Source: Solobacterium sp.
Lineage (GTDB): Bacteria > Bacillota_I > Bacilli_A > Erysipelotrichales > Erysipelotrichaceae
DNA: 29,221 bases
Direction of reading: 5' to 3'
NCBI GenBank assembly: GCA_017419465.1
Contig: JAFOLE010000242.1
Location: 1-29,221, forward strand
The notes beneath the pieces were generated by a model. It searched no databases and was not told the origin of the DNA. It saw only the letters and a program-made list of their open reading frames with translations. Shown piece after piece: positions 6,868 through 14,870 of the stretch (its first letter is position 1; every line of letters starts with the position of its first letter). Both the position numbers and the translations under genes were made by a program.

Positions 6868-7584
6868 ATGAGTGAAAATGAGAAAAAATGCCGCCATGTG
6901 GCAATTATCATGGATGGAAACGGACGCTGGGCAAAGGCGCAGGGCAAACCGCGCACTGCCGGGCATCTTGTCGGTGCCGATAATGTCCGCACCATCGCAA
7001 TCGCAGCAAGCGAACTTGGAATCGAATATCTGACGCTGTATGCCTTTTCTACGGAAAACTGGAAGCGCAGCCAGGATGAAGTGAACTATATCATGAAGCT
7101 TCCTTCCATCTTTTTCGGGAAGTACATGAAGGAATTCATTGACCGCGGCTACCGGATGCGGATGCTGGGAGAGCTGGACCGTCTTCCTGCCGAGACAAAG
7201 CGGGTTCTGGATGATGCGGTCGAGCAGTCAAAGACCAACACCGGTCTGAATCTTTCCATTGCGATCAACTACGGCTCCCAGCGGGAAATCGTACTGGCCG
7301 CGGAACGCTATGCAAAGGACGTTCAGGACGGAAAGATCGGACTGGATATCACCAATGAACAGTTTGCGTCCTATCTGATGACCTCGGATATGCCGGACGT
7401 GGATCTGCTTATCCGGACCAGCGGCGAACTGCGCATTTCCAACTATCTGTTGTGGCAGATTGCGTATGCGGAGCTCGAATTTGTGCCGGAGGCATGGCCC
7501 GATTTTACACCGGATGTGCTGAAGCGCTGTGTGGAACAGTTCGGAAAGCGTGACCGCCGCTACGGAGGTATCAAGTATGAGTAA
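6868..7584 (+). CDS. uppS: Undecaprenyl diphosphate synthase (cis-prenyltransferase)
   Basis: Adds isopentenyl units to farnesyl diphosphate to make the C55 lipid carrier needed for peptidoglycan and other wall polymers. Family marks are HVAIIMDGNGRWAK (catalytic Asp), YLTLYAFSTENWKR, LNLSIAINYGSQ and LLIRTSGELRISNYLLWQ with the IPP-binding Arg and Ser. From MSENEKKCRH it has 238 residues, a usual size. Two starts compete: the ATG at 6868, which would be leaderless behind the promoter at 6852-6860, and an in-frame ATG at 6832 with AAGGTGA upstream. I prefer 6868 because the promoter would otherwise lie inside the gene. It overlaps cdsA by eight bases and heads the cdsA-dxr-rseP-galE run. Confidence 0.93.
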   Translation: MSENEKKCRHVAIIMDGNGRWAKAQGKPRTAGHLVGADNVRTIAIAASELGIEYLTLYAFSTENWKRSQDEVNYIMKLPSIFFGKYMKEFIDRGYRMRMLGELDRLPAETKRVLDDAVEQSKTNTGLNLSIAINYGSQREIVLAAERYAKDVQDGKIGLDITNEQFASYLMTSDMPDVDLLIRTSGELRISNYLLWQIAYAELEFVPEAWPDFTPDVLKRCVEQFGKRDRRYGGIKYE

Positions 7585-8368
7585 GAAGATGCTGACGAAG
7601 ATCCTGATGGGGGTCACATTCATCGCCATCTTCCTGCCGACATTTCTGATCGGCGGAAAACTCCTGGAAGCTGTTGTGGCAGTGGTTGTCGTTGCTGCTT
7701 CCTATGAGATCGCCGGTCTGCGGGATGAATCAAAGGCAAACTGGCCGATGACGATTCTGATCTCTGCGGCAGTGCTTGTTATGGGACATGTTCCTTCCGC
7801 AAGCCTTCCGCTGTATGCCGGCGTATGGCTGATCATTCTGTTCATCGTTCTTCTGTTTGATGCGACGATTTCGTCGGACCAGGTGGTTTATATCTTTACG
7901 CTGAGCCTGATCATTACGTTCGCAAGCCGGGGCATTCTCGGTATTTATCAGTGCGGCATGAACTGGACAGGTTCTCTGTTTGTCGCGCTTGCATGTTATG
8001 TCTGTGATACTGCCGCCTATTTCTTCGGCAGCTTCATGGGAAAACACAAGATGATTCCGCGCATCTCTCCCAACAAGACCTGGGAAGGCGCAATCGGCGG
8101 CTATGTCACTGCGGCGGTTGTCTCCATCGCATTCGGTCTCCTAACGAAAAAGATTCCGAATGATCTGGTTATCGTTGCGGGCCTGCTTCTTCCGGCGGTT
8201 GCGGAAATCGGCGATCTTGCATTCTCTTCGGTAAAACGCAGATGGGGAATGAAAGACTTCGGCAGTATTTTCCCGGAACACGGCGGTATCCTTGACCGGA
8301 TCGACAGTCTGCTGTTCTGCCTGATGGTATTCAGCTTTCTGATGATTCACTGGGGGATCGTATTATGA
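7577..8368 (+). CDS. cdsA: Phosphatidate cytidylyltransferase (CDP-diglyceride synthase)
   Basis: Membrane enzyme that converts phosphatidic acid and CTP to CDP-diacylglycerol, the entry point to bacterial phospholipids. The 263-residue protein is hydrophobic with about seven or eight membrane segments. The C-terminal signature is clear: ISPNKTWEGAIGGY, then SSVKRRWGMKDFGSIFPEHG followed by GILDRIDSLLF, with the conserved Lys, Asp and His of the CDP-diglyceride synthase pattern. The ATG at 7577 lies inside the last codons of uppS behind GGAGG, and the stop overlaps the dxr start (ATGA), so the three genes are probably translationally coupled. Confidence 0.96.
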   Translation: MSKKMLTKILMGVTFIAIFLPTFLIGGKLLEAVVAVVVVAASYEIAGLRDESKANWPMTILISAAVLVMGHVPSASLPLYAGVWLIILFIVLLFDATISSDQVVYIFTLSLIITFASRGILGIYQCGMNWTGSLFVALACYVCDTAAYFFGSFMGKHKMIPRISPNKTWEGAIGGYVTAAVVSIAFGLLTKKIPNDLVIVAGLLLPAVAEIGDLAFSSVKRRWGMKDFGSIFPEHGGILDRIDSLLFCLMVFSFLMIHWGIVL

Positions 8369-9516
8369 AGCGTATCGCACTTCTTGGGGCCAGCGGCAGT
8401 ATCGGCACCCAGACTGTGGATGTGATTCTCCAGCATCCCGATCTGTTTGAACTGGTCAGTTTCGGCGTCGGAAGCCGGGTTGAAACCGCCCGGACACTTC
8501 TGAAGCAGTTTCCGGGCATTTCGCTCTGCTCGGTCATGAATGAAGCGGATGCCCTGGAACTCAGCAAAGAATATCCTGATAAAACGATCCTCTTTGGAGA
8601 TGAGGGTCTGAAGACGATTGCGGAAAGTGATTATGACGTGCTTGTAAATGCACTTGTCGGATTTGCGGGTTTTGCGCCGACACTTGCGGCGATTGAATCC
8701 GACCATGATGTGGCGCTCGCAAACAAGGAATCGCTCGTATGCGGCGGTGAACTGATCACACGGGCACTTGCACTTCATGGCAGATCCCTGATTCCGATTG
8801 ACAGTGAACACAGCGCCATCTTCCAATGCCTGCAGGGCAACCGGATGCGCCAGGTCAAACGCCTGATCGTAACCGCAAGCGGCGGAAGCTTCCGCAACCG
8901 CACACGGGAAGAACTGGCTTCGGTAACGGTCGAAGAAGCGCTTGCCCATCCCAACTGGTCCATGGGCGCAAAGATCACGATTGACTCCGCAACCATGATG
9001 AACAAAGGCTTTGAAGTCACGGAAGCTCATTGGCTGTTCGGCGTTCCCTATGAAAAGATTGATGTTCTGATGCATCCGGAATCCATCGTGCATTCGATGG
9101 TTGAGTTTGTGGATCAGAGTGTCATGGCACAGCTCGGCTCACCGGATATGCGTCTGCCGATCCAGTATGCATTGTCCTGGCCTGATCGTCTGCCGCTGAA
9201 TGAGCCGCCGCTGGATCTTGCAAAAGCAGGCACACTGCATTTTTCCAATCCGGATACCGAACGGTTCCCGCTGCTTGCGCTTGCGTATGAAGCCGGCACA
9301 AAGGGCGGAAATCTCGGTGCGGTCATGAATGCCGCAAATGAAGTGGCCAATGCCGCGTTCCGCAATCATCAGATTCCGTTTACGATGATTGAGGATATTG
9401 TGATCGGGGCAGTTCATGAAGCACCGTTTACACCGCTGAAGAGTGTGGACGACCTGCTCGCCGCAAATGCATGGGGAGATGAATATGCCCGCGGAAAGAT
9501 AAGGAAGCTCAGTTGA
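8365..9516 (+). CDS. dxr: 1-deoxy-D-xylulose-5-phosphate reductoisomerase
   Basis: Second enzyme of the MEP isoprenoid pathway; it rearranges and reduces DXP to MEP with NADPH. The 383-residue length is normal. The NADPH site is ALLGASGSIGTQT at the N terminus. The active-site stretches are LANKESLVCGGELI, IPIDSEHSAIFQCLQG with the metal-binding Asp and Glu, TASGGSF, and NWSMGAKITIDSATMMNKGFE in the central domain. Its product pathway feeds the isoprenoid used by UppS, which explains the grouping. The start overlaps the cdsA stop (ATGA) and the stop overlaps the rseP start (TGATG). Its presence shows that the host uses the MEP route rather than, or besides, mevalonate. Confidence 0.97.
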   Translation: MKRIALLGASGSIGTQTVDVILQHPDLFELVSFGVGSRVETARTLLKQFPGISLCSVMNEADALELSKEYPDKTILFGDEGLKTIAESDYDVLVNALVGFAGFAPTLAAIESDHDVALANKESLVCGGELITRALALHGRSLIPIDSEHSAIFQCLQGNRMRQVKRLIVTASGGSFRNRTREELASVTVEEALAHPNWSMGAKITIDSATMMNKGFEVTEAHWLFGVPYEKIDVLMHPESIVHSMVEFVDQSVMAQLGSPDMRLPIQYALSWPDRLPLNEPPLDLAKAGTLHFSNPDTERFPLLALAYEAGTKGGNLGAVMNAANEVANAAFRNHQIPFTMIEDIVIGAVHEAPFTPLKSVDDLLAANAWGDEYARGKIRKLS

Positions 9517-10577
9517 TGACGATCATATATTTTCTGATCCTGCTTACGGTGATCATCTGTCTTCATGAAGCCGGACACCTGATCGCCGCGAAGATATTCG
9601 GGGTCTATTGTTACGAATACAGCTTCGGAATGGGACCGCTGCTCTTGAAATTCAAGCCGAAGGAGACACAGTACAGTCTGCGTCTGATTCCGATCGGCGG
9701 CTATGTTGCCATGGCAGGGGAATCCGATACGGAAGAAGGCTATGAAGACATCGAAGTGCCGAAAGGAAGATATCTTACCGACAAGCCGACCTGGCAGCGC
9801 CTGATCATTCTGCTGGCGGGCGTAACAATGAACTTTCTGCTGTGCTACTTCATTCTGACCGGCATCGTGCTTCATAACGGTGCCTTTGCATTACCTCCGT
9901 CCGCACGTATTGTGGAAGTGGTAAGCGAGTCACCGGCAGAGAAGGCCGGTCTGCAGGCAGGGGATGTGATCACCGCATTCACGGCCAACGGAGAGATACA
10001 GAAGGTCAAGGATTTTCAGGAACTCGAAACCTACCTTCTTCTTCTGGATACACCGGATGTTGATATTACTGTTGACAGAAACGGTGAAACGCTCACACTT
10101 CATGCGAAACTGGACTATATTAAAGAAGAACAGCGTTACCGGATCGGCATTCAGGGAGAAGGCTATCAGTATGTCAAAGTAAATCTTGGAAACTGCTGGT
10201 ACTACGGCGCAAAAGAGATGGCATACTTTGCGAGCATGCTGATGGCAGGGCTGCGATCGATTCTTTCCGGACGTAACCTCGACCAGGTGAGCGGACCGGT
10301 CGGAATCTATTCCGCGACGGAACAGTCGGTCTCGTACGGACTGAGAGGCTTCCTCATCCTGATGGCGGAACTCTCACTGAATATCGGAATCATGAATCTG
10401 CTTCCGCTGCCGGTACTTGACGGCGGACAGGTTGTGATCACACTCGGTGAGGCAATCGTCGGGAAGAAGCTGAACGATAAAGTGAAGATTGCCCTGATGG
10501 CAGTATGCTGGGCATTGCTGATATCACTGATGCTGTTTGTAACATGGAATGATATTTCCAGACTGATAGGAAAGTAA
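9516..10577 (+). CDS. rseP: Site-2 membrane metalloprotease, RseP/RasP family
   Basis: Intramembrane zinc protease that cuts membrane-spanning segments of anti-sigma factors and leftover signal peptides. The 353-residue protein carries the zinc motif CLHEAGHLIAAKIFGV in the first membrane segment, then YSFGMGPLLLKF and LIPIGGYVAMAGE. A single PDZ domain (about 125-205) includes SPAEKAGLQAGDVI. The second catalytic segment is MNLLPLPVLDGGQV with the zinc-binding Asp. About four membrane segments are expected. The ATG at 9516 shares a base with the dxr stop and has AAGGAAG upstream; the TTG just before it is less likely. Its position after dxr is the common bacterial one, but proS/polC do not follow; galE does. 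Confidence 0.95.
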   Translation: MTIIYFLILLTVIICLHEAGHLIAAKIFGVYCYEYSFGMGPLLLKFKPKETQYSLRLIPIGGYVAMAGESDTEEGYEDIEVPKGRYLTDKPTWQRLIILLAGVTMNFLLCYFILTGIVLHNGAFALPPSARIVEVVSESPAEKAGLQAGDVITAFTANGEIQKVKDFQELETYLLLLDTPDVDITVDRNGETLTLHAKLDYIKEEQRYRIGIQGEGYQYVKVNLGNCWYYGAKEMAYFASMLMAGLRSILSGRNLDQVSGPVGIYSATEQSVSYGLRGFLILMAELSLNIGIMNLLPLPVLDGGQVVITLGEAIVGKKLNDKVKIALMAVCWALLISLMLFVTWNDISRLIGK

Positions 10578-10593
10578 AAGGAGATAAGTGTAT

Positions 10594-11607
10594 ATGAAAA
10601 CGATTCTTGTAACCGGCGGAACCGGCTATATCGGAAGCCATACCGTTACGGCTCTGATTCAGGCAGGCTATGACGTTGTTGTACTCGACAATCTGTACAA
10701 CTCCAGCGAGGCAGTGCTTGACCGTATTGAGACAATCACCGGCAAGAAGCCGAAGTTTTACAAGACCGACATCCTGGATAAGGAAGGTCTGAAGAAAATC
10801 TTTGCGGAGAACAAGATCGATGCCGTGATCCATTTTGCCGGATACAAAGCGGTCGGTGAATCCACACAGATTCCGCTGACATACTATGAAAACAATATCA
10901 GCGGTTCCGTAAACCTGTATCAGGCGATGAATGAGGCAGGTGTAAAAACACTGGTATTCTCCAGCAGCGCCACCGTATACGGTGCGCCGAAGTCCGTTCC
11001 GATCCGTGAGGATTTCCCGACGCATACAACCAATCCGTACGGCAGCACCAAGCTGATGAATGAGATGATCCTTGCGGACGTCTGTGCATCCGATCCGGAA
11101 TGGTCCGTACTCCTGCTTCGTTACTTCAATCCGATCGGCGCACATCAGAGTGGACTGCTCGGTGAGGTTCCGAACGGAATTCCGAACAACCTTGTTCCGT
11201 ATATTGCCCGTGTCGCAAACGGCACACTGGAATATCTCCGTATCTGGGGCAATGATTACCCGACACCGGACGGAACCGGCGTGCGCGACTATATCCACGT
11301 TGTAGACCTTGCGGAAGGACATATCGCAGCCGTGAAGTATGCCCTGGAACACAAAGGGGTGGACTATATCAATCTCGGCACCGGAAACGGATACTCTGTA
11401 CTCGAAGTTCTGCATGCTTATGAAAAAGCCTGCGGAAAGAAACTTCCGTATAAGATTATGGAGCGCCGCCCGGGCGATATCGCAGAATGCTATGCGGATA
11501 CCTCAAAGGCTTCCGAACTTCTGCACTGGAAGGCGAAATACAACATTGATGAAATGTGCCGCGATTCCTGGAACTTCACACTGAAGAATCCGGACGGCAT
11601 TCAGTAA
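10594..11607 (+). CDS. galE: UDP-glucose 4-epimerase
   Basis: Interconverts UDP-glucose and UDP-galactose with a tightly bound NAD; some forms also act on the N-acetyl sugars. The 337-residue short-chain dehydrogenase-like protein shows GGTGYIGSHT at the N terminus, VIHFAGYKAVGES, FSSSATVYG and the catalytic pair in NPYGSTKLMNE (YxxxK). RYFNPIGAHQSGLLGEVP and YIHVVDLAEGH are diagnostic of GalE. The ATG at 10594 lies ten bases after AAAAGGAG; a GTG six bases earlier is possible. It follows rseP by 16 bases and ends in a terminator, so it closes the uppS transcript. No galK or galT is nearby, which suggests a role in glycan building rather than galactose breakdown. Confidence 0.95.
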   Translation: MKTILVTGGTGYIGSHTVTALIQAGYDVVVLDNLYNSSEAVLDRIETITGKKPKFYKTDILDKEGLKKIFAENKIDAVIHFAGYKAVGESTQIPLTYYENNISGSVNLYQAMNEAGVKTLVFSSSATVYGAPKSVPIREDFPTHTTNPYGSTKLMNEMILADVCASDPEWSVLLLRYFNPIGAHQSGLLGEVPNGIPNNLVPYIARVANGTLEYLRIWGNDYPTPDGTGVRDYIHVVDLAEGHIAAVKYALEHKGVDYINLGTGNGYSVLEVLHAYEKACGKKLPYKIMERRPGDIAECYADTSKASELLHWKAKYNIDEMCRDSWNFTLKNPDGIQ

Positions 11608-11623
11608 ACAGGATTCAGACAGG

Positions 11624-11652
11624 GGACTCTGCCATGCGCAGGGTCCTTTTTT
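11624..11652 (+). terminator. Rho-independent terminator of the uppS-galE run
   Basis: GGACTCTGC at 11624-11632 pairs with GCAGGGTCC at 11638-11646 through one G-T pair, with a five-base loop, followed by six T. Confidence 0.9.
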
Positions 11653-11660
11653 CGTGCAGA

Positions 11661-11692
11661 AAGAAAAGGACCTGAACATTCGTTCAGATCCT
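11661..11692 (-). terminator. Rho-independent terminator of the PBP gene
   Basis: Read on the minus strand, an 11-bp stem (one G-U pair) formed by 11682-11692 and 11667-11677 with a four-base loop is followed by TTTTCTTTCT. It faces the galE terminator, giving a compact convergent pair. Confidence 0.78.
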
Positions 11693-11705
11693 CATGCAAG
11701 TGAAA

Positions 11706-14669
11706 TCAGTACGGATGGAAGTTGCCCATCTCATCCCACCAGCCTTTTTCCCACCAGTTGGGATCGTCGTAATTGATGAATCCGTCTTCGCTCCAGTCTT
11801 CCTCGGTCCATTCAGGTTCTGCGTAGGTATGACCTTCACAGAGAACCGTAGGCGCATTGCTGGGAGCGGCATATTCATAATGTCCTTCACACCAGCTCTG
11901 GGCAAGCTGACCGCTGTTGGTGCAGACCCAGTACTGCTGGATGCCGACATCTTCCGCCGTGTAGTCCAGAATCTCACGGTCTTCCAGTCCTTCATGGATC
12001 GGTTCCATGTAGGCACGCCAGAGCGGAGCGGACTGATAGTACGAGGAACTGTTGGTCATCCGTACGTAGTCATCTGCGGAGATCCGCAGGAAACTGGTGT
12101 AGTAGGGAGTATATCCGCCGAAGGAGATAACCTGGTGTTCATGCGTACCGGTCTTACCGCAGGATTTCACGTTGGAGAGCCGGGCGTTGACGCCATATCC
12201 GTCCACCATGTTGGTTTCCATCATATTGGTAACCAGCCATGCGGTGGCTTCGGAGAATACACGATGCTTATCGACGTTGTTTCCGTCAAGAATCAGATTA
12301 CCGAAACGGTCCGTGACCTTACGGTAGGCATGCGGCTCAATATATTCACCGCCGTTGGCGAGGCAGGCATATGCGGCAGTCATCTCAAGTGTGGTGACGT
12401 CGGTTGCGCCGAGCGCAAGACCTGCGGCGGTCTTTGCGAGATTCTCAGGCGCGAAGCCTTCCTGAACCATGAAGTTGTAAGCCTTGTCGATTCCGACATG
12501 TTCCAGCAGGAATCGTGCGGCAGGAATGTTATGCGAGAGTTCCAGCGCACGGCGCATGGTGATGGCGCCGCCGGTATGATCACCGTTCGGATAGCTGTTG
12601 TCTTCACCGTAACCCTCGATGCTTTCCTGTGTATCCATGACCGTTGTGCCTGGATAATCGCCCATTTCACATGCCGGGGCATAGACAGACAGCGGCTTGA
12701 TGGATGAACCGACGGCCTGTGTACTGTCAGTCGCACGGTTGAATCCTTCCGGAGCGGTCGGCTCTTCACGGCCGCCGACCATTGCGACAACTTCGCCGGT
12801 CCGCTGATCCATGATGACCGTGCTGGCCTGTACTTCCGTACCTGTAATCAGAGTAGGGTAGCGGTCAAAGTTGGTGATTGCTTCCTGTGCGGTATCCTGA
12901 ATGCTGGTATTGAATCCGGTATAGATCTGATAGCCAGCGGTCCGCAGCCACTGTTTCTTTTCCGTCAGTGCCTCGTCCGTGACTTCTGTTTCTTCTGCTT
13001 CAAGCAGTTTTGTCGCAACATTTTCAACCGCGTATTCAACGTAGATCGGATAGTTATACAGCTCATAGCGGCGGGACTGTTCGAGGACGTTGAGGTGCTC
13101 GTTCAGCGCTGCGTTGTACTGTGTGTCATTGATCTTTCCGGTCTTGTGCATTGCATAGAGCACATTGTTGGCACGCCGGTTGGTCGGTGTCATATCACCC
13201 TTGAGGCTGTTGAGGCGGGGGTTATATGCGTTCGGCGACTGGGCAAGTCCGGCGAGAATTGCACATTCCCGCAGGGACAGCTGATTCAGTTTCTTGCCGA
13301 AGTAGTCTTCTGCCGCAACCTTGACACCGTAGTTGGAATCGCCGAGATACAGCGTATTCATATACCAGACGAGGATGTCATCCTTCGACATCACTTTTTC
13401 AAGTTCAAGTGCGAGGTGAATCTCACTTGCCTTACGCTCGTAGGAAACTTCCTGGGTAAGGTGTGTATTCTTGATCAGCTGCTGGGTGATTGTTGAAGCA
13501 CCGTAACTTGCGTTTCCGGTGATCTGACCGATAACCGCACCGACAAGACGTTTCAGGTCAATGCCGTTATGTTCATAGAAACGCTGATCCTCGATTGCGA
13601 TGAATGCATCTTTCAGCTGCTGGGGAATCTCATTGGATTCCGCCCATTCAACGTTCTCGTTGGTTCCGTATTCTGCGACGAAGTTTCCGTCGTGATCATA
13701 GATTACGGACGCCTGGGAATATTCTTCGCGTTTTCCGACATCGAGCGGCGGGGCGTTCTCAATCAGATTTTCAAACCACATCGTACCGGCGAATCCGGCA
13801 ATGACGCCAAGAACCATAAATCCCGCAAATACACCGAGCAGGATTTTTCCGGAACGATACTGGATCAGAGGCTCGTGGTTCTTGTTTTCCGTACCGGATG
13901 CTTTTTTCGGCTTCCGTTTTGTGACCTGCGGCTTCAGTACCGTTTCCGCAAAGGTTTTCTTAATGGCTTCCACAGCGGAAGGGCGCTCGGACTGTTCAGA
14001 ACGAACTGTCTTGGGTTCTGAGGGCTGTTTCTTCTGGACGCCCGGTTTCTTTTTCCGGGGTTTGGGGACCGGCGGAGTGTCTGACGTTTCTGCAGGCAGG
14101 GTTTTCAGAACCACTGGTTCTTCCTGTTTTTCTGCCGGTTCATTCACCGTTTCCGTGTTATCTGTTTTCTCCGGTTCTTCTGCCGGGGCTGTTGTTTCAG
14201 CTTCGGTATTTTGAACCGGTTCTTTTTCCTGTTCGGGTTCCGGCACGGGTTCCGCCGGTGCTTCCTCCGGTTCGGGGAGCGTTTTCTTCACGGATTCCTG
14301 TGCTTCCGCTTCCAGTTTTGCAAGTTCAGGGAAGAACAGGGAAATATCATCAGAATCTTCCGATTCCACTGCGGGTTCGGGCAGATGCGGAGGGGTTACT
14401 TCCGTCTTCACCGGTTCTTCTGTCCGGATCAGATCCTTCGGAAGATCCGGAGGCGTAACGGAAGGTCCTGCTGTTACGGATTTCTGTTCATGAACCGACT
14501 CTGAAAAGAGCTCCAGCTTCTGCTCATCACGTACGGCAGGGGCATCTGCTGTTCTGACCGCTTCACCGGGAACTGCAGGAAGCTCGGGCATTTTCCGGGG
14601 CTTTCCGCCTTTTCTGGGAGCGAGATTAATATCGGAACGATTCAGTTTTTTGCCATCATGTTTAGACAT
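11706..14669 (-). CDS. Class A penicillin-binding protein with long cytoplasmic extension
   Basis: Bifunctional cell-wall enzyme that polymerises lipid II and cross-links peptides outside the membrane. From ATG at 14669 (AAGGGA upstream) it has 987 residues. Residues 1-273 are a Pro/Glu/Lys-rich, apparently disordered cytoplasmic region, ending in a basic patch. One membrane segment follows at about 275-298 (ILLGVFAGFMVLGVIAGF). The GT51 domain has EDQRFYEHNGID with the catalytic Glu near 360, and GASTITQQLIKN. The transpeptidase has SSIK (nucleophile near 655), SHN (712) and KTGT (839). The tail, about 920-987, has three cysteines and many aromatic and acidic residues, including NWWEKGWWDEM. 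A TTG start 30 bases upstream is possible but less likely. It is a single-gene transcript with terminators or promoters at both ends. A ponA/mrcA-like role is inferred. Confidence 0.95.
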   Translation of the reverse strand: MSKHDGKKLNRSDINLAPRKGGKPRKMPELPAVPGEAVRTADAPAVRDEQKLELFSESVHEQKSVTAGPSVTPPDLPKDLIRTEEPVKTEVTPPHLPEPAVESEDSDDISLFFPELAKLEAEAQESVKKTLPEPEEAPAEPVPEPEQEKEPVQNTEAETTAPAEEPEKTDNTETVNEPAEKQEEPVVLKTLPAETSDTPPVPKPRKKKPGVQKKQPSEPKTVRSEQSERPSAVEAIKKTFAETVLKPQVTKRKPKKASGTENKNHEPLIQYRSGKILLGVFAGFMVLGVIAGFAGTMWFENLIENAPPLDVGKREEYSQASVIYDHDGNFVAEYGTNENVEWAESNEIPQQLKDAFIAIEDQRFYEHNGIDLKRLVGAVIGQITGNASYGASTITQQLIKNTHLTQEVSYERKASEIHLALELEKVMSKDDILVWYMNTLYLGDSNYGVKVAAEDYFGKKLNQLSLRECAILAGLAQSPNAYNPRLNSLKGDMTPTNRRANNVLYAMHKTGKINDTQYNAALNEHLNVLEQSRRYELYNYPIYVEYAVENVATKLLEAEETEVTDEALTEKKQWLRTAGYQIYTGFNTSIQDTAQEAITNFDRYPTLITGTEVQASTVIMDQRTGEVVAMVGGREEPTAPEGFNRATDSTQAVGSSIKPLSVYAPACEMGDYPGTTVMDTQESIEGYGEDNSYPNGDHTGGAITMRRALELSHNIPAARFLLEHVGIDKAYNFMVQEGFAPENLAKTAAGLALGATDVTTLEMTAAYACLANGGEYIEPHAYRKVTDRFGNLILDGNNVDKHRVFSEATAWLVTNMMETNMVDGYGVNARLSNVKSCGKTGTHEHQVISFGGYTPYYTSFLRISADDYVRMTNSSSYYQSAPLWRAYMEPIHEGLEDREILDYTAEDVGIQQYWVCTNSGQLAQSWCEGHYEYAAPSNAPTVLCEGHTYAEPEWTEEDWSEDGFINYDDPNWWEKGWWDEMGNFHPY

Positions 14670-14755
14670 CGTTGTATTTCTTTCCCTTAACACACCCAAA
14701 AAGGAAAACCGTTACCGGATTTCCTCGAGGTATGCCTGTCTATTATAAAACAAAA

Positions 14756-14784
14756 ATAAGAAAAACATCCTATAAAAGCGTCAA
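14756..14784 (-). promoter_or_regulatory. Promoter of the PBP gene
   Basis: On the minus strand TTGACG (14779-14784) and TCTTAT (14756-14761) are 17 bases apart, matching five and four of six consensus positions. A perfect TATAAT at 14742-14747 is an alternative -10 but has no partner -35. Confidence 0.5.
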
Positions 14785-14834
14785 ATTATTTCTTTGGAAA
14801 ACCGGTGGTCCATCTGCGTCTGTATTGCCTGAAA

Positions 14835-14862
14835 TAAAAAATTGCCGGACATTGCCGGCAAT
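14835..14862 (-). terminator. Rho-independent terminator of nagA
   Basis: On the minus strand ATTGCCGG, a six-base loop and CCGGCAAT are followed by six T, eight bases after the nagA stop. Confidence 0.9.
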
Positions 14863-14870
14863 CAGAAGGA

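Noticed and set aside
11694..12707. A 337-codon plus-strand open frame opposite the PBP gene
   Set aside because: It lies wholly within the transpeptidase domain on the other strand and resembles no family; the PBP motifs are unambiguous.
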